Shown here: positions 26,082 to 34,655 of the stretch, piece by piece | How positions within the stretch are numbered: the stretch's first letter is position 1 | How the letters are laid out: every line of letters begins with the position of its first letter | From: Streptomyces pactum | GTDB taxonomy: Bacteria; Actinomycetota; Actinomycetes; Streptomycetales; Streptomycetaceae | DNA length: 64,000 nucleotides | Direction: 5' to 3' | Assembly (NCBI RefSeq): GCF_002005225.1 | Contig: NZ_CP019724.1 | Location: forward strand, 1,612,001-1,676,000 | Position numbers and translations under genes: made by a program | The notes under the pieces: generated by a model | Database searches by the model: none | What the model was told of the DNA's origin: nothing | Seen by the model: only the letters and a program-made list of their open reading frames with translations

Positions 26082-28109
26082 ATGAGTGAGCGTCAGAAGG
26101 ACCGGCCGTGGTTGATGCGGACCTACGCCGGTCACTCCACGGCCGAGGCGTCCAACGAGCTGTACCGGCGTAACCTCGCCAAGGGCCAGACGGGTCTGTC
26201 GGTCGCGTTCGACCTGCCGACGCAGACCGGCTACGACTCCGACCACATCCTCGCCCGCGGCGAGGTCGGCCGGGTCGGCGTGCCGGTCGCGCACCTCGGT
26301 GACATGCGCCGGCTGCTCCAGGACATCCCCCTGGAACAGATGAACACCTCGATGACCATCAACGCCACGGCCATGTGGCTGCTGGCGCTCTACCAGGTCG
26401 TCGCCGAGGAGCAGGGCGCGGACATCACCCGGCTCCAGGGCACGACCCAGAACGACATCGTCAAGGAGTACCTGTCCCGGGGGACGCACGTCTTCCCGCC
26501 GGGCCCGTCCCTCCGCCTGACGACGGACATGATCGCGTACACGGTCTCCCACCTCCCCAAGTGGAACCCGATCAACATCTGCAGCTACCACCTGCAGGAG
26601 GCGGGCGCCACGCCGGTGCAGGAGATCGCGTACGCGATGTCCACCGCGATCGCCGTGCTGGACGCCGTGCGCGACTCCGGCCAGGTGCCGCCAGAGCGCA
26701 TGGGCGACGTGGTCGGCCGCATCTCCTTCTTCGTGAACGCGGGCGTCCGCTTCGTCGAGGAGATGTGCAAGATGCGCGCCTTCGGGCAGATCTGGGACCG
26801 TGTCACCCGCGAGCGCTACGGCATCGAGAACCCCAAGCACCGCCGCTTCCGCTACGGCGTCCAGGTCAACTCCCTGGGGCTGACGGAGGCCCAGCCCGAG
26901 AACAACGTCCAGCGGATCGTGCTGGAGATGCTGGCGGTCACCCTCTCCAAGGACGCACGCGCGCGTGCCGTGCAGTTGCCGGCCTGGAACGAGGCCCTCG
27001 GCCTGCCCCGCCCCTGGGACCAGCAGTGGTCGCTGCGCATCCAGCAGGTGCTGGCGTACGAGAGCGACCTGCTGGAGTACGGCGACCTGTTCGAGGGCTC
27101 CAAGGTCGTCGAGGCGAAGGTGGCCGAGCTGGTCGAGGAGTCGCTCGCCGAGATCGAGCGCATCCAGGAGATGGGCGGCGCGATGGCCGCCGTCGAGTCC
27201 GGCTACCTCAAGTCCCAGCTCGTCGCCTCGCACGCCGGGCGCCGGGCCCGGATCGAGTCCGGCGAGGAGAAGATCATCGGTGTCAACGCCTTCGAGGGCA
27301 CCGAACCCAACCCGCTGACCGCCGACCTGGACACCGCGATCCAGACGGTCGACCCGGCGGTGGAGGCCCGTGTCATCGCCTCGCTCCAGCACTGGCGGGA
27401 CTCCCGCTACCAGCCGCCCTTCAACCACCCGCGCCCCTGCAAGGCGCTGGAGAAGCTGAAGGAGGCCGCCAAGGGCACCGACAACCTGATGGAGGCCACC
27501 CTGGAGTGCGCCCGCGCCGGCGTCACGACCGGCGAGTGGGCCGGGGCGCTGCGCGAGGTGTTCGGCGAGTTCCGGGCGCCGACCGGGGTGTCCTCGGCGC
27601 CGGTGGCGGTCGCCGCGGAGGAGGGCTCGGCGCTGTCCGAGGTGCGCCGCAGGGTGGACCTGACGGCCAAGGACCTGGGCGTCGGCAAGCTGCGCTTCCT
27701 GGTCGGCAAGCCGGGCCTGGACGGGCACTCCAACGGCGCCGAGCAGATCGCCGTGCGGGCCCGCGACGCCGGGTTCGAGGTGGTCTACCAGGGCATCCGG
27801 CTCACCCCGGAGCAGATCGTGGACGCCGCCCTCGCCGAGGACGTGCACGCGGTGGGCCTGTCCATCCTCTCCGGCTCGCACGCCCAGCTCGTCCCGGACG
27901 TGCTGGAGCGACTCCGTGTGGCCGGTGCCACAGATATACCGGTGATCGCCGGTGGCATCATCCCCAACGGTGACGCCGAAGAACTGCGGGCCGCGGGAGT
28001 GGCCGCGGTCTTCACCCCGAAGGACTTCGACATCACCGGCATCATCGGCCGGATCGTCGACGAGATCCGCAAAGCGAACAAGCTCGACCCCCTGGAGGTC
28101 CCCGCATGA
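26082..28109 (+). CDS. ecm: Ethylmalonyl-CoA mutase (MeaA), coenzyme B12-dependent
   Basis: 675 residues from ATG 26082, GAGG upstream. It rearranges (2R)-ethylmalonyl-CoA to (2S)-methylsuccinyl-CoA. Residues about 1-520 form the substrate-binding barrel (SVAFDLPTQTGYDSDH, TSMTINATAMWLLALY, QGTTQNDIVKEYLSRG, NICSYHLQEAGAT). Residues about 540-675 form the B12 domain, with the lower-axial His549 in GKPGLDGHSNG plus LSILSGSH and AGGIIP. Mutase partners icmB or mcmA2 are not needed for MeaA, which is single-subunit. The epimerase for ethylmalonyl-CoA is not in the window. Its stop overlaps the next start (ATGA). Confidence 0.95.
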   Translation: MSERQKDRPWLMRTYAGHSTAEASNELYRRNLAKGQTGLSVAFDLPTQTGYDSDHILARGEVGRVGVPVAHLGDMRRLLQDIPLEQMNTSMTINATAMWLLALYQVVAEEQGADITRLQGTTQNDIVKEYLSRGTHVFPPGPSLRLTTDMIAYTVSHLPKWNPINICSYHLQEAGATPVQEIAYAMSTAIAVLDAVRDSGQVPPERMGDVVGRISFFVNAGVRFVEEMCKMRAFGQIWDRVTRERYGIENPKHRRFRYGVQVNSLGLTEAQPENNVQRIVLEMLAVTLSKDARARAVQLPAWNEALGLPRPWDQQWSLRIQQVLAYESDLLEYGDLFEGSKVVEAKVAELVEESLAEIERIQEMGGAMAAVESGYLKSQLVASHAGRRARIESGEEKIIGVNAFEGTEPNPLTADLDTAIQTVDPAVEARVIASLQHWRDSRYQPPFNHPRPCKALEKLKEAAKGTDNLMEATLECARAGVTTGEWAGALREVFGEFRAPTGVSSAPVAVAAEEGSALSEVRRRVDLTAKDLGVGKLRFLVGKPGLDGHSNGAEQIAVRARDAGFEVVYQGIRLTPEQIVDAALAEDVHAVGLSILSGSHAQLVPDVLERLRVAGATDIPVIAGGIIPNGDAEELRAAGVAAVFTPKDFDITGIIGRIVDEIRKANKLDPLEVPA

Positions 28110-29080
28110 GCAGCCCCGCTCCCCAGGTCAACCGCCTGCGCCCCCGGCGTTCCTGCCTGGCGGTGCCCGGAAGCAACCCCCGCTTCCTGGAGAAGGCCCA
28201 GGGCCTCCCGGCCGACCAGGTCTTCCTCGACCTGGAGGACGCCTGCGCGCCGCTCGCCAAGCCGGAGGCGCGGCACACCATCGTCAAGTTCCTCAACGAG
28301 GGCGACTGGACCGGCAAGACCCGCGTCGTACGCGTCAACGACTGGACGACCGAGTGGACGTACCGCGACGTCGTGACGGTGGTGGAGGGCGCCGGCCCGA
28401 ACCTGGACTGCATCATGCTGCCGAAGGTCCAGGACGCCCAGCAGGTCGTCGCGCTCGACCTCCTCCTCACCCAGATCGAGAAGACGATGGGCTTCGAGGT
28501 CGGCCGGATCGGCATCGAGGCGCAGATCGAGAACGCGCAGGGCCTCAACAACGTCAACGAGATCGCCCAGGCCTCCCCGCGCGTGGAGACCATCATCTTC
28601 GGCCCGGCCGACTTCATGGCGTCCATCAACATGAAGTCGCTGGTCGTGGGCGAGCAGCCGCCCGGCTACCCGGCGGACGCCTACCACTACATCCTGATGA
28701 AGATCCTGATGGCCGCCCGCGCCAACAACCTCCAGGCGATCGACGGCCCCTACCTCCAGATCCGCAACGTCGACGGCTACCGCGAGGTCGCGCAGCGCGC
28801 CGCCGCCCTCGGCTTCGACGGCAAGTGGGTGCTGCACCCCGGCCAGGTCGATGCCTCCAACGAGATCTTCTCGCCGTCCCAGGAGGACTACGACCACGCC
28901 GAGCTGATCCTGGACGCGTACGACTACTACACGTCCGAGGCGGGCGGCAAGAAGGGCTCCGCGATGCTCGGCGACGAGATGATCGACGAGGCCAGCCGCA
29001 AGATGGCCCTGGTCGTCTCCGGCAAGGGACGCGCCGCCGGCATGACGCGCACCGGCAAGTTCGAGATCCCGGAGGGCTGA
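28106..29080 (+). CDS. mcl: Beta-methylmalyl-CoA/malyl-CoA lyase (HpcH/HpaI-CitE type)
   Basis: 324 residues from ATG 28106, overlapping the ecm stop by four bases. It should cleave beta-methylmalyl-CoA to glyoxylate and propionyl-CoA, the C4-splitting end of the pathway, and may also condense acetyl-CoA with glyoxylate. The CitE-like barrel is clear: SCLAVPGSNPRFLEKAQGLPADQVFLDLEDACAP carries the acidic metal region, GIEAQIENAQGL the metal Glu, and GKWVLHPGQVDASNEIFSP the usual C-terminal HPxQ motif. A separate malyl-CoA thioesterase was not seen. Confidence 0.93.
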   Translation: MSSPAPQVNRLRPRRSCLAVPGSNPRFLEKAQGLPADQVFLDLEDACAPLAKPEARHTIVKFLNEGDWTGKTRVVRVNDWTTEWTYRDVVTVVEGAGPNLDCIMLPKVQDAQQVVALDLLLTQIEKTMGFEVGRIGIEAQIENAQGLNNVNEIAQASPRVETIIFGPADFMASINMKSLVVGEQPPGYPADAYHYILMKILMAARANNLQAIDGPYLQIRNVDGYREVAQRAAALGFDGKWVLHPGQVDASNEIFSPSQEDYDHAELILDAYDYYTSEAGGKKGSAMLGDEMIDEASRKMALVVSGKGRAAGMTRTGKFEIPEG

Positions 29081-29085
29081 GGGCG

Positions 29086-29598
29086 ATGCAGTTCGGACGC
29101 ACCTACGAGGAGTTCGAGGTCGGGGCGACGTACAAGCACTGGCCCGGGAAGACGGTCACGGAGTACGACGACCACCTGTTCTGCCTCCTCACCATGAACC
29201 ACCACCCGCTCCACATGGACACCAATTACGCCGAGAAGACGACCGACTTCGGCAAGAACGTGGTGGTCGGGAACTACGTCTACTCGCTGCTGCTGGGCAT
29301 GTCCGTTCCGGACGTCTCCGGCAAGGCCATCGCCAACCTGGAGATCGAGTCGCTCAGGCACGTGGCGCCGACCTTCCACGGCGACACGGTCTACGGCCAG
29401 ACGACCGTGCTCGACAAGTGGCCGTCCAAGTCGAAGGACGACCGCGGCATCGTCCACGTGGAGACCAAGGGCTACAAGCAGGACGGCACCCTCGTGTGCG
29501 TCTTCCGCCGCAAGGTGATGGTGCCCACCGAGACGTACATCAAGGAGCGCGGCGGCGAGCAGCCGGGCCGCCCCGAGCTGAAGGAACAGGGGAAGTAG
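29086..29598 (+). CDS. mch: Mesaconyl-CoA hydratase (MaoC family)
   Basis: 170 residues from ATG 29086, five bases after the lyase stop. MaoC hot-dog dehydratases hydrate enoyl-CoAs; here the predicted step is mesaconyl-CoA to beta-methylmalyl-CoA. The hydratase-2-like motif is present in variant form (LTMNHHPLHMDTNYAEKT, carrying the catalytic His and Asp), and VVGNYVYSLLLGMSV and SLRHVAPTFHGDTVYGQTTV are typical. At 170 residues it is a single hot-dog unit, about half the length of the two-domain proteobacterial mesaconyl-CoA hydratase. Function rests on operon position between lyase and dehydrogenase. Confidence 0.9.
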   Translation: MQFGRTYEEFEVGATYKHWPGKTVTEYDDHLFCLLTMNHHPLHMDTNYAEKTTDFGKNVVVGNYVYSLLLGMSVPDVSGKAIANLEIESLRHVAPTFHGDTVYGQTTVLDKWPSKSKDDRGIVHVETKGYKQDGTLVCVFRRKVMVPTETYIKERGGEQPGRPELKEQGK

Positions 29599-30804
29599 AT
29601 GAGCCGCCTCGCCCAGACCCACGGCCTCACGGACGTCCAGCGGGAGATCCTCTCCACCGTCCGGGACTTCGTGGACAAGGAGATCATCCCGGTCGCCACC
29701 GAGCTGGAGCACCGGGACGAGTACCCGCAGGACATCGTCGACGGGCTGAAGGAGCTGGGCCTGTTCGGCCTGATGATCCCGGAGGAGTACGGGGGCCTGG
29801 GCGAGTCGCTCCTGACCTACGCGCTGTGCGTGGAGGAGATCGCCCGCGGCTGGATGTCGGTGTCCGGCATCATCAACACGCACTTCATCGTGGCGTACAT
29901 GCTCAAGCAGCACGGCACGGCGGAGCAGAAGGACCACTTCCTGCCCCGGATGGCCGCCGGTGACATCCGGGGTGCCTTCTCGATGTCGGAGCCGGCGCTG
30001 GGCTCCGACGTGTCGGCGATCTCCTCGAAGGCGGTGCGGGACGGCGAGGAGTACGTCCTGAACGGCCAGAAGATGTGGCTGACGAACGGCGGCACGTCGT
30101 CTCTGGTGGCCGTACTGGTGCGAAGTGACGAGGGTCACCCCGAGGGGACCGCGCCGCACAAGTCGATGACGACCTTCCTGGTGGAGAAGGAGCCCGGGTT
30201 CGGCGAGGTCCGGCCCGGCCTCACCATCCCCGGCAAGATCGACAAGATGGGCTACAAGGGCGTCGACACCACCGAGCTCATCATGGACGGCCTGCGCATT
30301 CCGGCCAATCGGGTGCTCGGCGGCGTCACCGGCCGAGGTTTTTACCAAATGATGGACGGCGTCGAGGTCGGCCGCGTCAACGTGGCGGCGCGTGGCTGCG
30401 GCGTCGCTCAGCGTGCCTTCGAGCTCGGCGTCCAGTACGCCCAGCAGCGTCACACTTTCGGCAAGCAGATCGCCCAGCACCAGGCCATTCAGTTCAAGCT
30501 CGCGGAGATGGCTACCAAGGTGGAGGCGGCGCATGCGATGATGGTGAACGCTGCACGCAAAAAGGACTCGGGCGAACGAAACGACCTGGAAGCGGGGATG
30601 GCCAAGTACCTCGCCTCCGAGTACTGCAAGGAGGTCGTGGAGGACGCCTTCCGGATCCACGGCGGGTACGGCTTCTCCAAGGAGTACGAGATCGAGCGCC
30701 TCTACCGCGAGGCCCCGATGCTCCTGATCGGCGAAGGCACCGCCGAGATCCAGAAAATGATCATCGGCCGCCGACTGCTCGAAGAGTATCGATTCCAGGG
30801 TTAG
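29599..30804 (+). CDS. mcd: Acyl-CoA dehydrogenase, predicted (2S)-methylsuccinyl-CoA dehydrogenase
   Basis: 401 residues from ATG 29599, abutting the hydratase stop. A FAD acyl-CoA dehydrogenase by its segments GLMIPEEYGGLG, AFSMSEPALGSDVSAI, KMWLTNGGTSSLVAV, YKGVDTTELIMDGLRIPANRVLG and the C-terminal IHGGYGFSKEYEIERLYREAP; the catalytic Glu is expected in the latter. It would oxidise methylsuccinyl-CoA to mesaconyl-CoA. Known methylsuccinyl-CoA dehydrogenases are often longer (about 550 residues), so substrate rests on the operon. Codon choice loosens in the last 500 bases (GGTTTTTACCAA, GCACGCAAAAAG), unlike upstream genes. A hairpin follows the stop. Confidence 0.88.
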   Translation: MSRLAQTHGLTDVQREILSTVRDFVDKEIIPVATELEHRDEYPQDIVDGLKELGLFGLMIPEEYGGLGESLLTYALCVEEIARGWMSVSGIINTHFIVAYMLKQHGTAEQKDHFLPRMAAGDIRGAFSMSEPALGSDVSAISSKAVRDGEEYVLNGQKMWLTNGGTSSLVAVLVRSDEGHPEGTAPHKSMTTFLVEKEPGFGEVRPGLTIPGKIDKMGYKGVDTTELIMDGLRIPANRVLGGVTGRGFYQMMDGVEVGRVNVAARGCGVAQRAFELGVQYAQQRHTFGKQIAQHQAIQFKLAEMATKVEAAHAMMVNAARKKDSGERNDLEAGMAKYLASEYCKEVVEDAFRIHGGYGFSKEYEIERLYREAPMLLIGEGTAEIQKMIIGRRLLEEYRFQG

Positions 30805-30814
30805 ATGTCCGGAT

Positions 30815-30851
30815 ACGGGGTGTTTTCTTGGAGAAGAAGGTCACACCCCGT
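30815..30851 (+). terminator. Hairpin ending the ethylmalonyl-CoA operon
   Basis: ACGGGGTGT (30815-30823) pairs with ACACCCCGT (30843-30851), and inside it TTCTT (30825-30829) pairs with AAGAA (30834-30838) across GGAG. It starts ten bases after the mcd stop. No T run follows, so it may be a U-less terminator or an attenuator ahead of psd. The remaining 120 bases before psd contain no recognisable gene. Confidence 0.6.
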
Positions 30852-30974
30852 AGGCAGTGTTCGGCCGCCGACTCGGCTTCCTGGCTTACCCAGTTGCGGC
30901 GGAGAGCCGCTACGATCGCCGGAAAGCCGCCGTCCCCCGTCAGTGTGCGGCATCATCCGCTACGAAGGTCATCC

Positions 30975-31631
30975 ATGCCCCACAGCCAAACCTCTGCATC
31001 TCGCGACAGCCTGGCCGGCGTACGCCTCGCGCGCGGAGCATCGCCGTGGCTTCTGCCGACCGTCGCCACCGCAGCCGTCAGCCTCCTTGGTGCCCGTCGT
31101 TCCGGCGCCGCCAAGGCCGTCGCCGTCCCCGCCACCGCGCTCGCGGCGGGGATGCTGTGGTTCTTCCGCGACCCCGAGCGCGAGATCGCCCAGGGCCGGG
31201 TCATCTCGCCCGCCGACGGTGTGGTGCAGAGCATCATGCCGTGGAAGGACGGCCGTACCCGCGTCGCGATCTTCATGAGCCCGCTCAACGTCCACGTCAA
31301 CCGCGCGCCCCTGTCGGGCACCGTGACGTCCGTCGAGCACGTACCCGGTGGCTTCGTTCCCGCCTTCAACAAGGAGAGCGAGAACAACGAGCGGGTGGTG
31401 TGGCACTTCGACACCGAGCTCGGCGACATCGAGATGATCCAGATCGCCGGCGCGGTGGCCCGCCGCATCGTGCCCTACGTGCCGCGGGGCACGAAGGTCG
31501 AGCAGGGCGAGAGGGTCGGTCTGATCCGCTTCGGCTCGCGCGTCGACCTGTACCTGCCGGAGGGTGTGGAGGTCGCGGTCGAGGTGGGTCAGAAGACGGT
31601 GGCTGGGGTGACTCGAATTGACCGTGATTGA
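30975..31631 (+). CDS. psd: Phosphatidylserine decarboxylase proenzyme
   Basis: 218 residues from ATG 30975; longer upstream frames are not protein-like. It converts phosphatidylserine to phosphatidylethanolamine at the membrane. This is the short archaeal/actinobacterial type that self-cleaves at a Gly-Ser to give a pyruvoyl cofactor: RFGSRVDLYLP with Gly187/Ser188 in place of the LGST of the long form. Other family segments: WFFRDPER, SPADGVVQSI, IFMSPLNVHVNRAPLSG and PAFNKESENNER. One or two membrane helices at 25-65. It overlaps pssA by 14 bases, so the pathway's two steps are co-expressed. Confidence 0.95.
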   Translation: MPHSQTSASRDSLAGVRLARGASPWLLPTVATAAVSLLGARRSGAAKAVAVPATALAAGMLWFFRDPEREIAQGRVISPADGVVQSIMPWKDGRTRVAIFMSPLNVHVNRAPLSGTVTSVEHVPGGFVPAFNKESENNERVVWHFDTELGDIEMIQIAGAVARRIVPYVPRGTKVEQGERVGLIRFGSRVDLYLPEGVEVAVEVGQKTVAGVTRIDRD

Positions 31632-32472
31632 TCCACAGACCCAGGCCGGATGGGTGCCCGAGGCCGACGAGGTGGACGACGAGGAGGAGATGCCCCTCTC
31701 GCTCCGCCTGTCGATAGCCGACACGCTCACGCTCGGCAACGCCACGTGCGGGTTCATGGCGGTGTACTTCACCACCACCGGCATCCTGATCCCGCACCTC
31801 ATGGGCAGCGACGAGTCGGGCATGGCCCGGCACAGCGCGGCCACCGCGGTCATCCTGATGCTGTGCGCGGCGATCTTCGACCTGTGCGACGGCCTGGTGG
31901 CGCGCAAGCTGCGCAGCTCGCCGATGGGGGCCGAGCTGGACAACCTGTCCGACCTGATCAGCTTCGGGCTGGCGCCGGCGTACTTCGTCCTCGTCTACGG
32001 CATGGTCGCGCACGACGCGTACCAGCGGGTGGCGGCGGTGGGGGCGATCGTGGTGCTGCTGGCGGTGGTGCTGCGGCTTGCGCGGTTCTCGTGCGTCACC
32101 GTCAAGGACGGCACCTTCCAGGGCATGCCGTCGCCGTTCGGGGCGCTGACGGTGGTGTCGATCGTGCTGCTGGAGCTGCCCTTCGTGGCGACGCTGCTGG
32201 CGATCATCGGCACGGCCTGGCTGATGGTGAGCCGGGTCGAGTACCCGAAGCCGCGGGGGCGCCTCGCGGTGGCGATGCTCGCGTGGATCGTCCTGTCGAT
32301 GGGGCTGCTGGCCGGCTGGGCCTTCGACGCGCCGAGCGGGCAGTTGCTGCTGCAGACGGGGTGTGCGCTGCAGTTGGTGATGGGCGCGGTGATCCCCCTG
32401 TTCGCCACCGCTCGCAGGGTGAACAACTTCCGCGACAACCGGCGGGAGGCTCGGGCGGCGCAGTTGCCGTGA
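31618..32472 (+). CDS. pssA: CDP-diacylglycerol--serine O-phosphatidyltransferase
   Basis: 284 residues. The start appears to be TTG 31618, inside the end of psd, giving MTVIDPQTQAGW; no ATG lies before the conserved core. The CDP-alcohol phosphatidyltransferase signature D-G-x2-A-R-x8-G-x3-D-x3-D is present as CDGLVARKLR followed by SSPMGAELDNLSD. The enzyme joins serine to CDP-diacylglycerol, making phosphatidylserine for Psd. Six or so membrane helices are evident (for example FVLVYGMVAHDAY and SIVLLELPFVATLLAIIG). A very strong terminator follows ten bases after the stop. Confidence 0.95.
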   Translation: MTVIDPQTQAGWVPEADEVDDEEEMPLSLRLSIADTLTLGNATCGFMAVYFTTTGILIPHLMGSDESGMARHSAATAVILMLCAAIFDLCDGLVARKLRSSPMGAELDNLSDLISFGLAPAYFVLVYGMVAHDAYQRVAAVGAIVVLLAVVLRLARFSCVTVKDGTFQGMPSPFGALTVVSIVLLELPFVATLLAIIGTAWLMVSRVEYPKPRGRLAVAMLAWIVLSMGLLAGWAFDAPSGQLLLQTGCALQLVMGAVIPLFATARRVNNFRDNRREARAAQLP

Positions 32473-32482
32473 CGGCGTCTTC

Positions 32483-32516
32483 GAGGGCCCCGGACCCGGT
32501 TGGGTCCGGGGCCCTC
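32483..32516 (+). terminator. Perfect 15-bp stem terminator after pssA
   Basis: GAGGGCCCCGGACCC (32483-32497) pairs perfectly with GGGTCCGGGGCCCTC (32502-32516) over the loop GGTT, followed by GTGTTTCG. From here to the glycerate kinase stop at 32746 (about 230 bases) I see only G-tract-rich non-coding sequence. Confidence 0.88.
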
Positions 32517-32745
32517 GTGTTTCGCCCGCACTGGCGCCGGTGCGGGCCCTGCCGGGGGGGGCTCCGGCCCAGACCCCCCGGCCTGTGCCCACCACCGCCC
32601 GACCCGGCCGGGGCAGAGGTTCGGGACAACAGAGCCGAGGTTCCCGGCCCGTCCGGCGTGCGAGGCCGTTCAGGCCGACGACGGTGGCCCGGGGGCGGCA
32701 GCCCCCGGGGACGGGACGGGAGAGGGCGGCGGGGGCGAACGGCCC

Positions 32746-33903
32746 CTACGCCAGGAAGTCCCGCGCGATGCGCTCCGCGACGCGCTCCAGGATCGGCCCC
32801 GCGTCCGCGATGCACTTCGCCACGTCCGGTTCCACGTCCGTCAGCGGGTACGCCCGCCGGATCCCGGCCCGCCCGAGCACCTCCGGAGCCAGCGCCAGCC
32901 GCCCGCACACCGCGACGACCTCCTTGCCCGCGGCCCGTGCCGCCGCGGCGACGCCCGCCGGGGCCTTGCCGTGCAGGGTCTGCTCGTCCAGCGAGCCCTC
33001 GCCGGTGATGACCAGGCCGGCCCGCTCCAGCGCCGGCGCGAACCCGAGCACGTCCAGCATCACCTCGATGCCGGGCCGGAACCGCGCCCCGAGCAGCATC
33101 GCCCCGAACCCGATGCCGCCCGCGGCACCCGCGCCCGGGGAGGCGGCGTACTCGGCGGCCCGTGTGCCCACGGTCTCCGTGTCCTCCAGCACCTTCGCGA
33201 GGTGCGTGAGGGCCGCGTCCAGGGCCTCCACGTCCTGTGGGGAGGCGCCCTTCTGCGGGCCGTAGACCGCCGGGGCGCCCTTCGGCCCGGTCAGCGGGTT
33301 GTCGACGTCGCTCGCGAGTACCAGCTCGACGCCCGACAGCCGCGGGTCGAGGCCGGACAGGTCGGCCGAGGCCAGGTCGGCGAGGCCGCCCCCGCCCGGC
33401 GCGACCGGCTCCCCGTCGCTGCCCAGGAACCGCGCGCCCAGCGCGGACAGCATCCCGGCGCCGCCGTCGGTGCTCGCGCTGCCACCGACCCCGAACACGA
33501 TCGTCCGCGCCCCCGCGTCCAGCGCGGCCCGCAGCAGCTCGCCGGAGCCGTACGTGGACGCGGTCAGCGGTGCGAGGACACCGGCGGGCAGCCGCTGCAG
33601 GCCACTGGCCTCGGCCATCTCCACCACCGCGGTGCCGTCGCGGAGCGCGAACGCGGCCGCCACCTCGTCGCCGAGGGGCCCGGCGACCCGCACCTCCCGG
33701 CGCTCGAACCCGGCCGCCACCGCGGCGGCGACGGTGCCGTCACCGCCGTCGGCCACGGGCAGCGCCTCGACGCCGAGGTCCGGCACGACGCGGCGCAGTC
33801 CGGCCGTCACCCGCTCGGCGACCTCGACGGCCGTCAGCGACCCCTTGAACTTGTCCGCGGCGACGAGTACCCGGCGGGCCCCGTCCACTGCAGCGTCAGC
33901 CAC
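32746..33903 (-). CDS. Glycerate kinase (GarK/GlxK family)
   Basis: 385 residues from GTG 33903, with GGGGAG seven bases before it. The family start is evident (VLVAADKFKGSLTAVEVAERV), then LPVADGGDGTV, VEMAEASGL, FGVGGSASTDGGAGM and YGPQKGAS, and the late GLVITGEGSLDEQTLHGKAPAGVA. It phosphorylates D-glycerate, usually at C2, to feed glycolysis. It converges on pssA at the end of the ethylmalonyl-CoA block, whose lyase releases glyoxylate; glycerate from glyoxylate would need carboligase and reductase genes that are not here. Confidence 0.94.
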   Translation of the reverse strand: MADAAVDGARRVLVAADKFKGSLTAVEVAERVTAGLRRVVPDLGVEALPVADGGDGTVAAAVAAGFERREVRVAGPLGDEVAAAFALRDGTAVVEMAEASGLQRLPAGVLAPLTASTYGSGELLRAALDAGARTIVFGVGGSASTDGGAGMLSALGARFLGSDGEPVAPGGGGLADLASADLSGLDPRLSGVELVLASDVDNPLTGPKGAPAVYGPQKGASPQDVEALDAALTHLAKVLEDTETVGTRAAEYAASPGAGAAGGIGFGAMLLGARFRPGIEVMLDVLGFAPALERAGLVITGEGSLDEQTLHGKAPAGVAAAARAAGKEVVAVCGRLALAPEVLGRAGIRRAYPLTDVEPDVAKCIADAGPILERVAERIARDFLA

Positions 33904-34053
33904 CTTGATCTCCCCTTGCTCTCCGAGCCTTGCGCACGTCAAGGCAGTCGCGCCGCTGCGACCTTAACCGCAGGACGCCCACGCCGTCATGCCCTGCCCG
34001 CAGGGTGGAACGGCGGGGACACGACCGGGCCCGCGTCTCGATACGCTTCCGGG

Positions 34054-34548
34054 ATGGCCACTCCTGACTACGCCACCTACATCGCCGCCCTCCCCCGCGT
34101 CCTCGCCGGCGCCGCCACGGTCTTCCGCGACGCCGGGGGCAGGGTGCTGCTCGTCGAGCCCGGCTACCGCGAGGGGTGGACGTTGCCCGGCGGGACGATC
34201 GAGTCCGAGGACGGGGAGACCCCGCGGCAGGGCGCACGGCGGGAGACCCTCGAGGAGATCGGGCTGGACGTCCGGCCGGGCCGGCTGCTGGCGGTGGACT
34301 GGGCGCACGGTACGGGCCGGCCGCCGATCGTGGCGTACCTGTACGACGGCGGTGTCCTGACCGAGGACGACCTCAAGGCGATCCGTTTGCAGGAGGAGGA
34401 GCTGCTGTCCTGGCGGCTGGTGCCCCGCGAGGAGCTGGGAGAGCACCTGCTCGGCGCCCTGCACGGCCGGGTTCTCGCCGCGCTGGACGTGCTGGCGGAC
34501 GGCTCGGGGACGGCCGAGCTGGAGAACGGCCGCCGGGTCGACGCGTGA
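34054..34548 (+). CDS. Nudix hydrolase
   Basis: 164 residues from ATG 34054. Nudix enzymes hydrolyse nucleoside diphosphates linked to another group. The box is recognisable at LPGGTIESEDGETPRQGA followed by RRETLEEIGLDV, with the catalytic RE-x2-EE-x-G core intact. The spacing between the leading GG and the first Glu is two residues longer than the canonical G-x5-E. Substrate unknown. It is divergent from glycerate kinase, and tandem hairpin repeats follow its stop. Confidence 0.9.
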   Translation: MATPDYATYIAALPRVLAGAATVFRDAGGRVLLVEPGYREGWTLPGGTIESEDGETPRQGARRETLEEIGLDVRPGRLLAVDWAHGTGRPPIVAYLYDGGVLTEDDLKAIRLQEEELLSWRLVPREELGEHLLGALHGRVLAALDVLADGSGTAELENGRRVDA

Positions 34549-34556
34549 GGACACGT

Positions 34557-34655
34557 CCCCGGACGGCACGGTCCGGGGCGGCACACGCGGGACGGCGTGC
34601 CCCGGACGGCACGGTCCGGGGCGGCACACGCGGGACGGCGTGCCCCGGACGGCAC
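34557..34655 (+). repeat. Tandem 43-bp repeats, each with a perfect hairpin
   Basis: Two exact copies of a 43-base unit (34557-34599 and 34600-34642) and the first 13 bases of a third (34643-34655) begin eight bases after the Nudix stop. Each unit contains CCCCGGAC-GGCACG-GTCCGGGG, an eight-base perfect stem with a six-base loop. The following 100 bases (34656-34758) are diverged relatives of the same GGCACACC/CGGGGC text. The array probably acts as a repeated transcription terminator; expansion by slippage is the simplest origin. Confidence 0.75.

Noticed and set aside
24725..31631. Part of a polyketide gene cluster because ccr makes extender units.
   Set aside because: No synthase, ACP or tailoring genes occur; the neighbours are the other ethylmalonyl-CoA pathway enzymes, so a primary-metabolic role is better supported.
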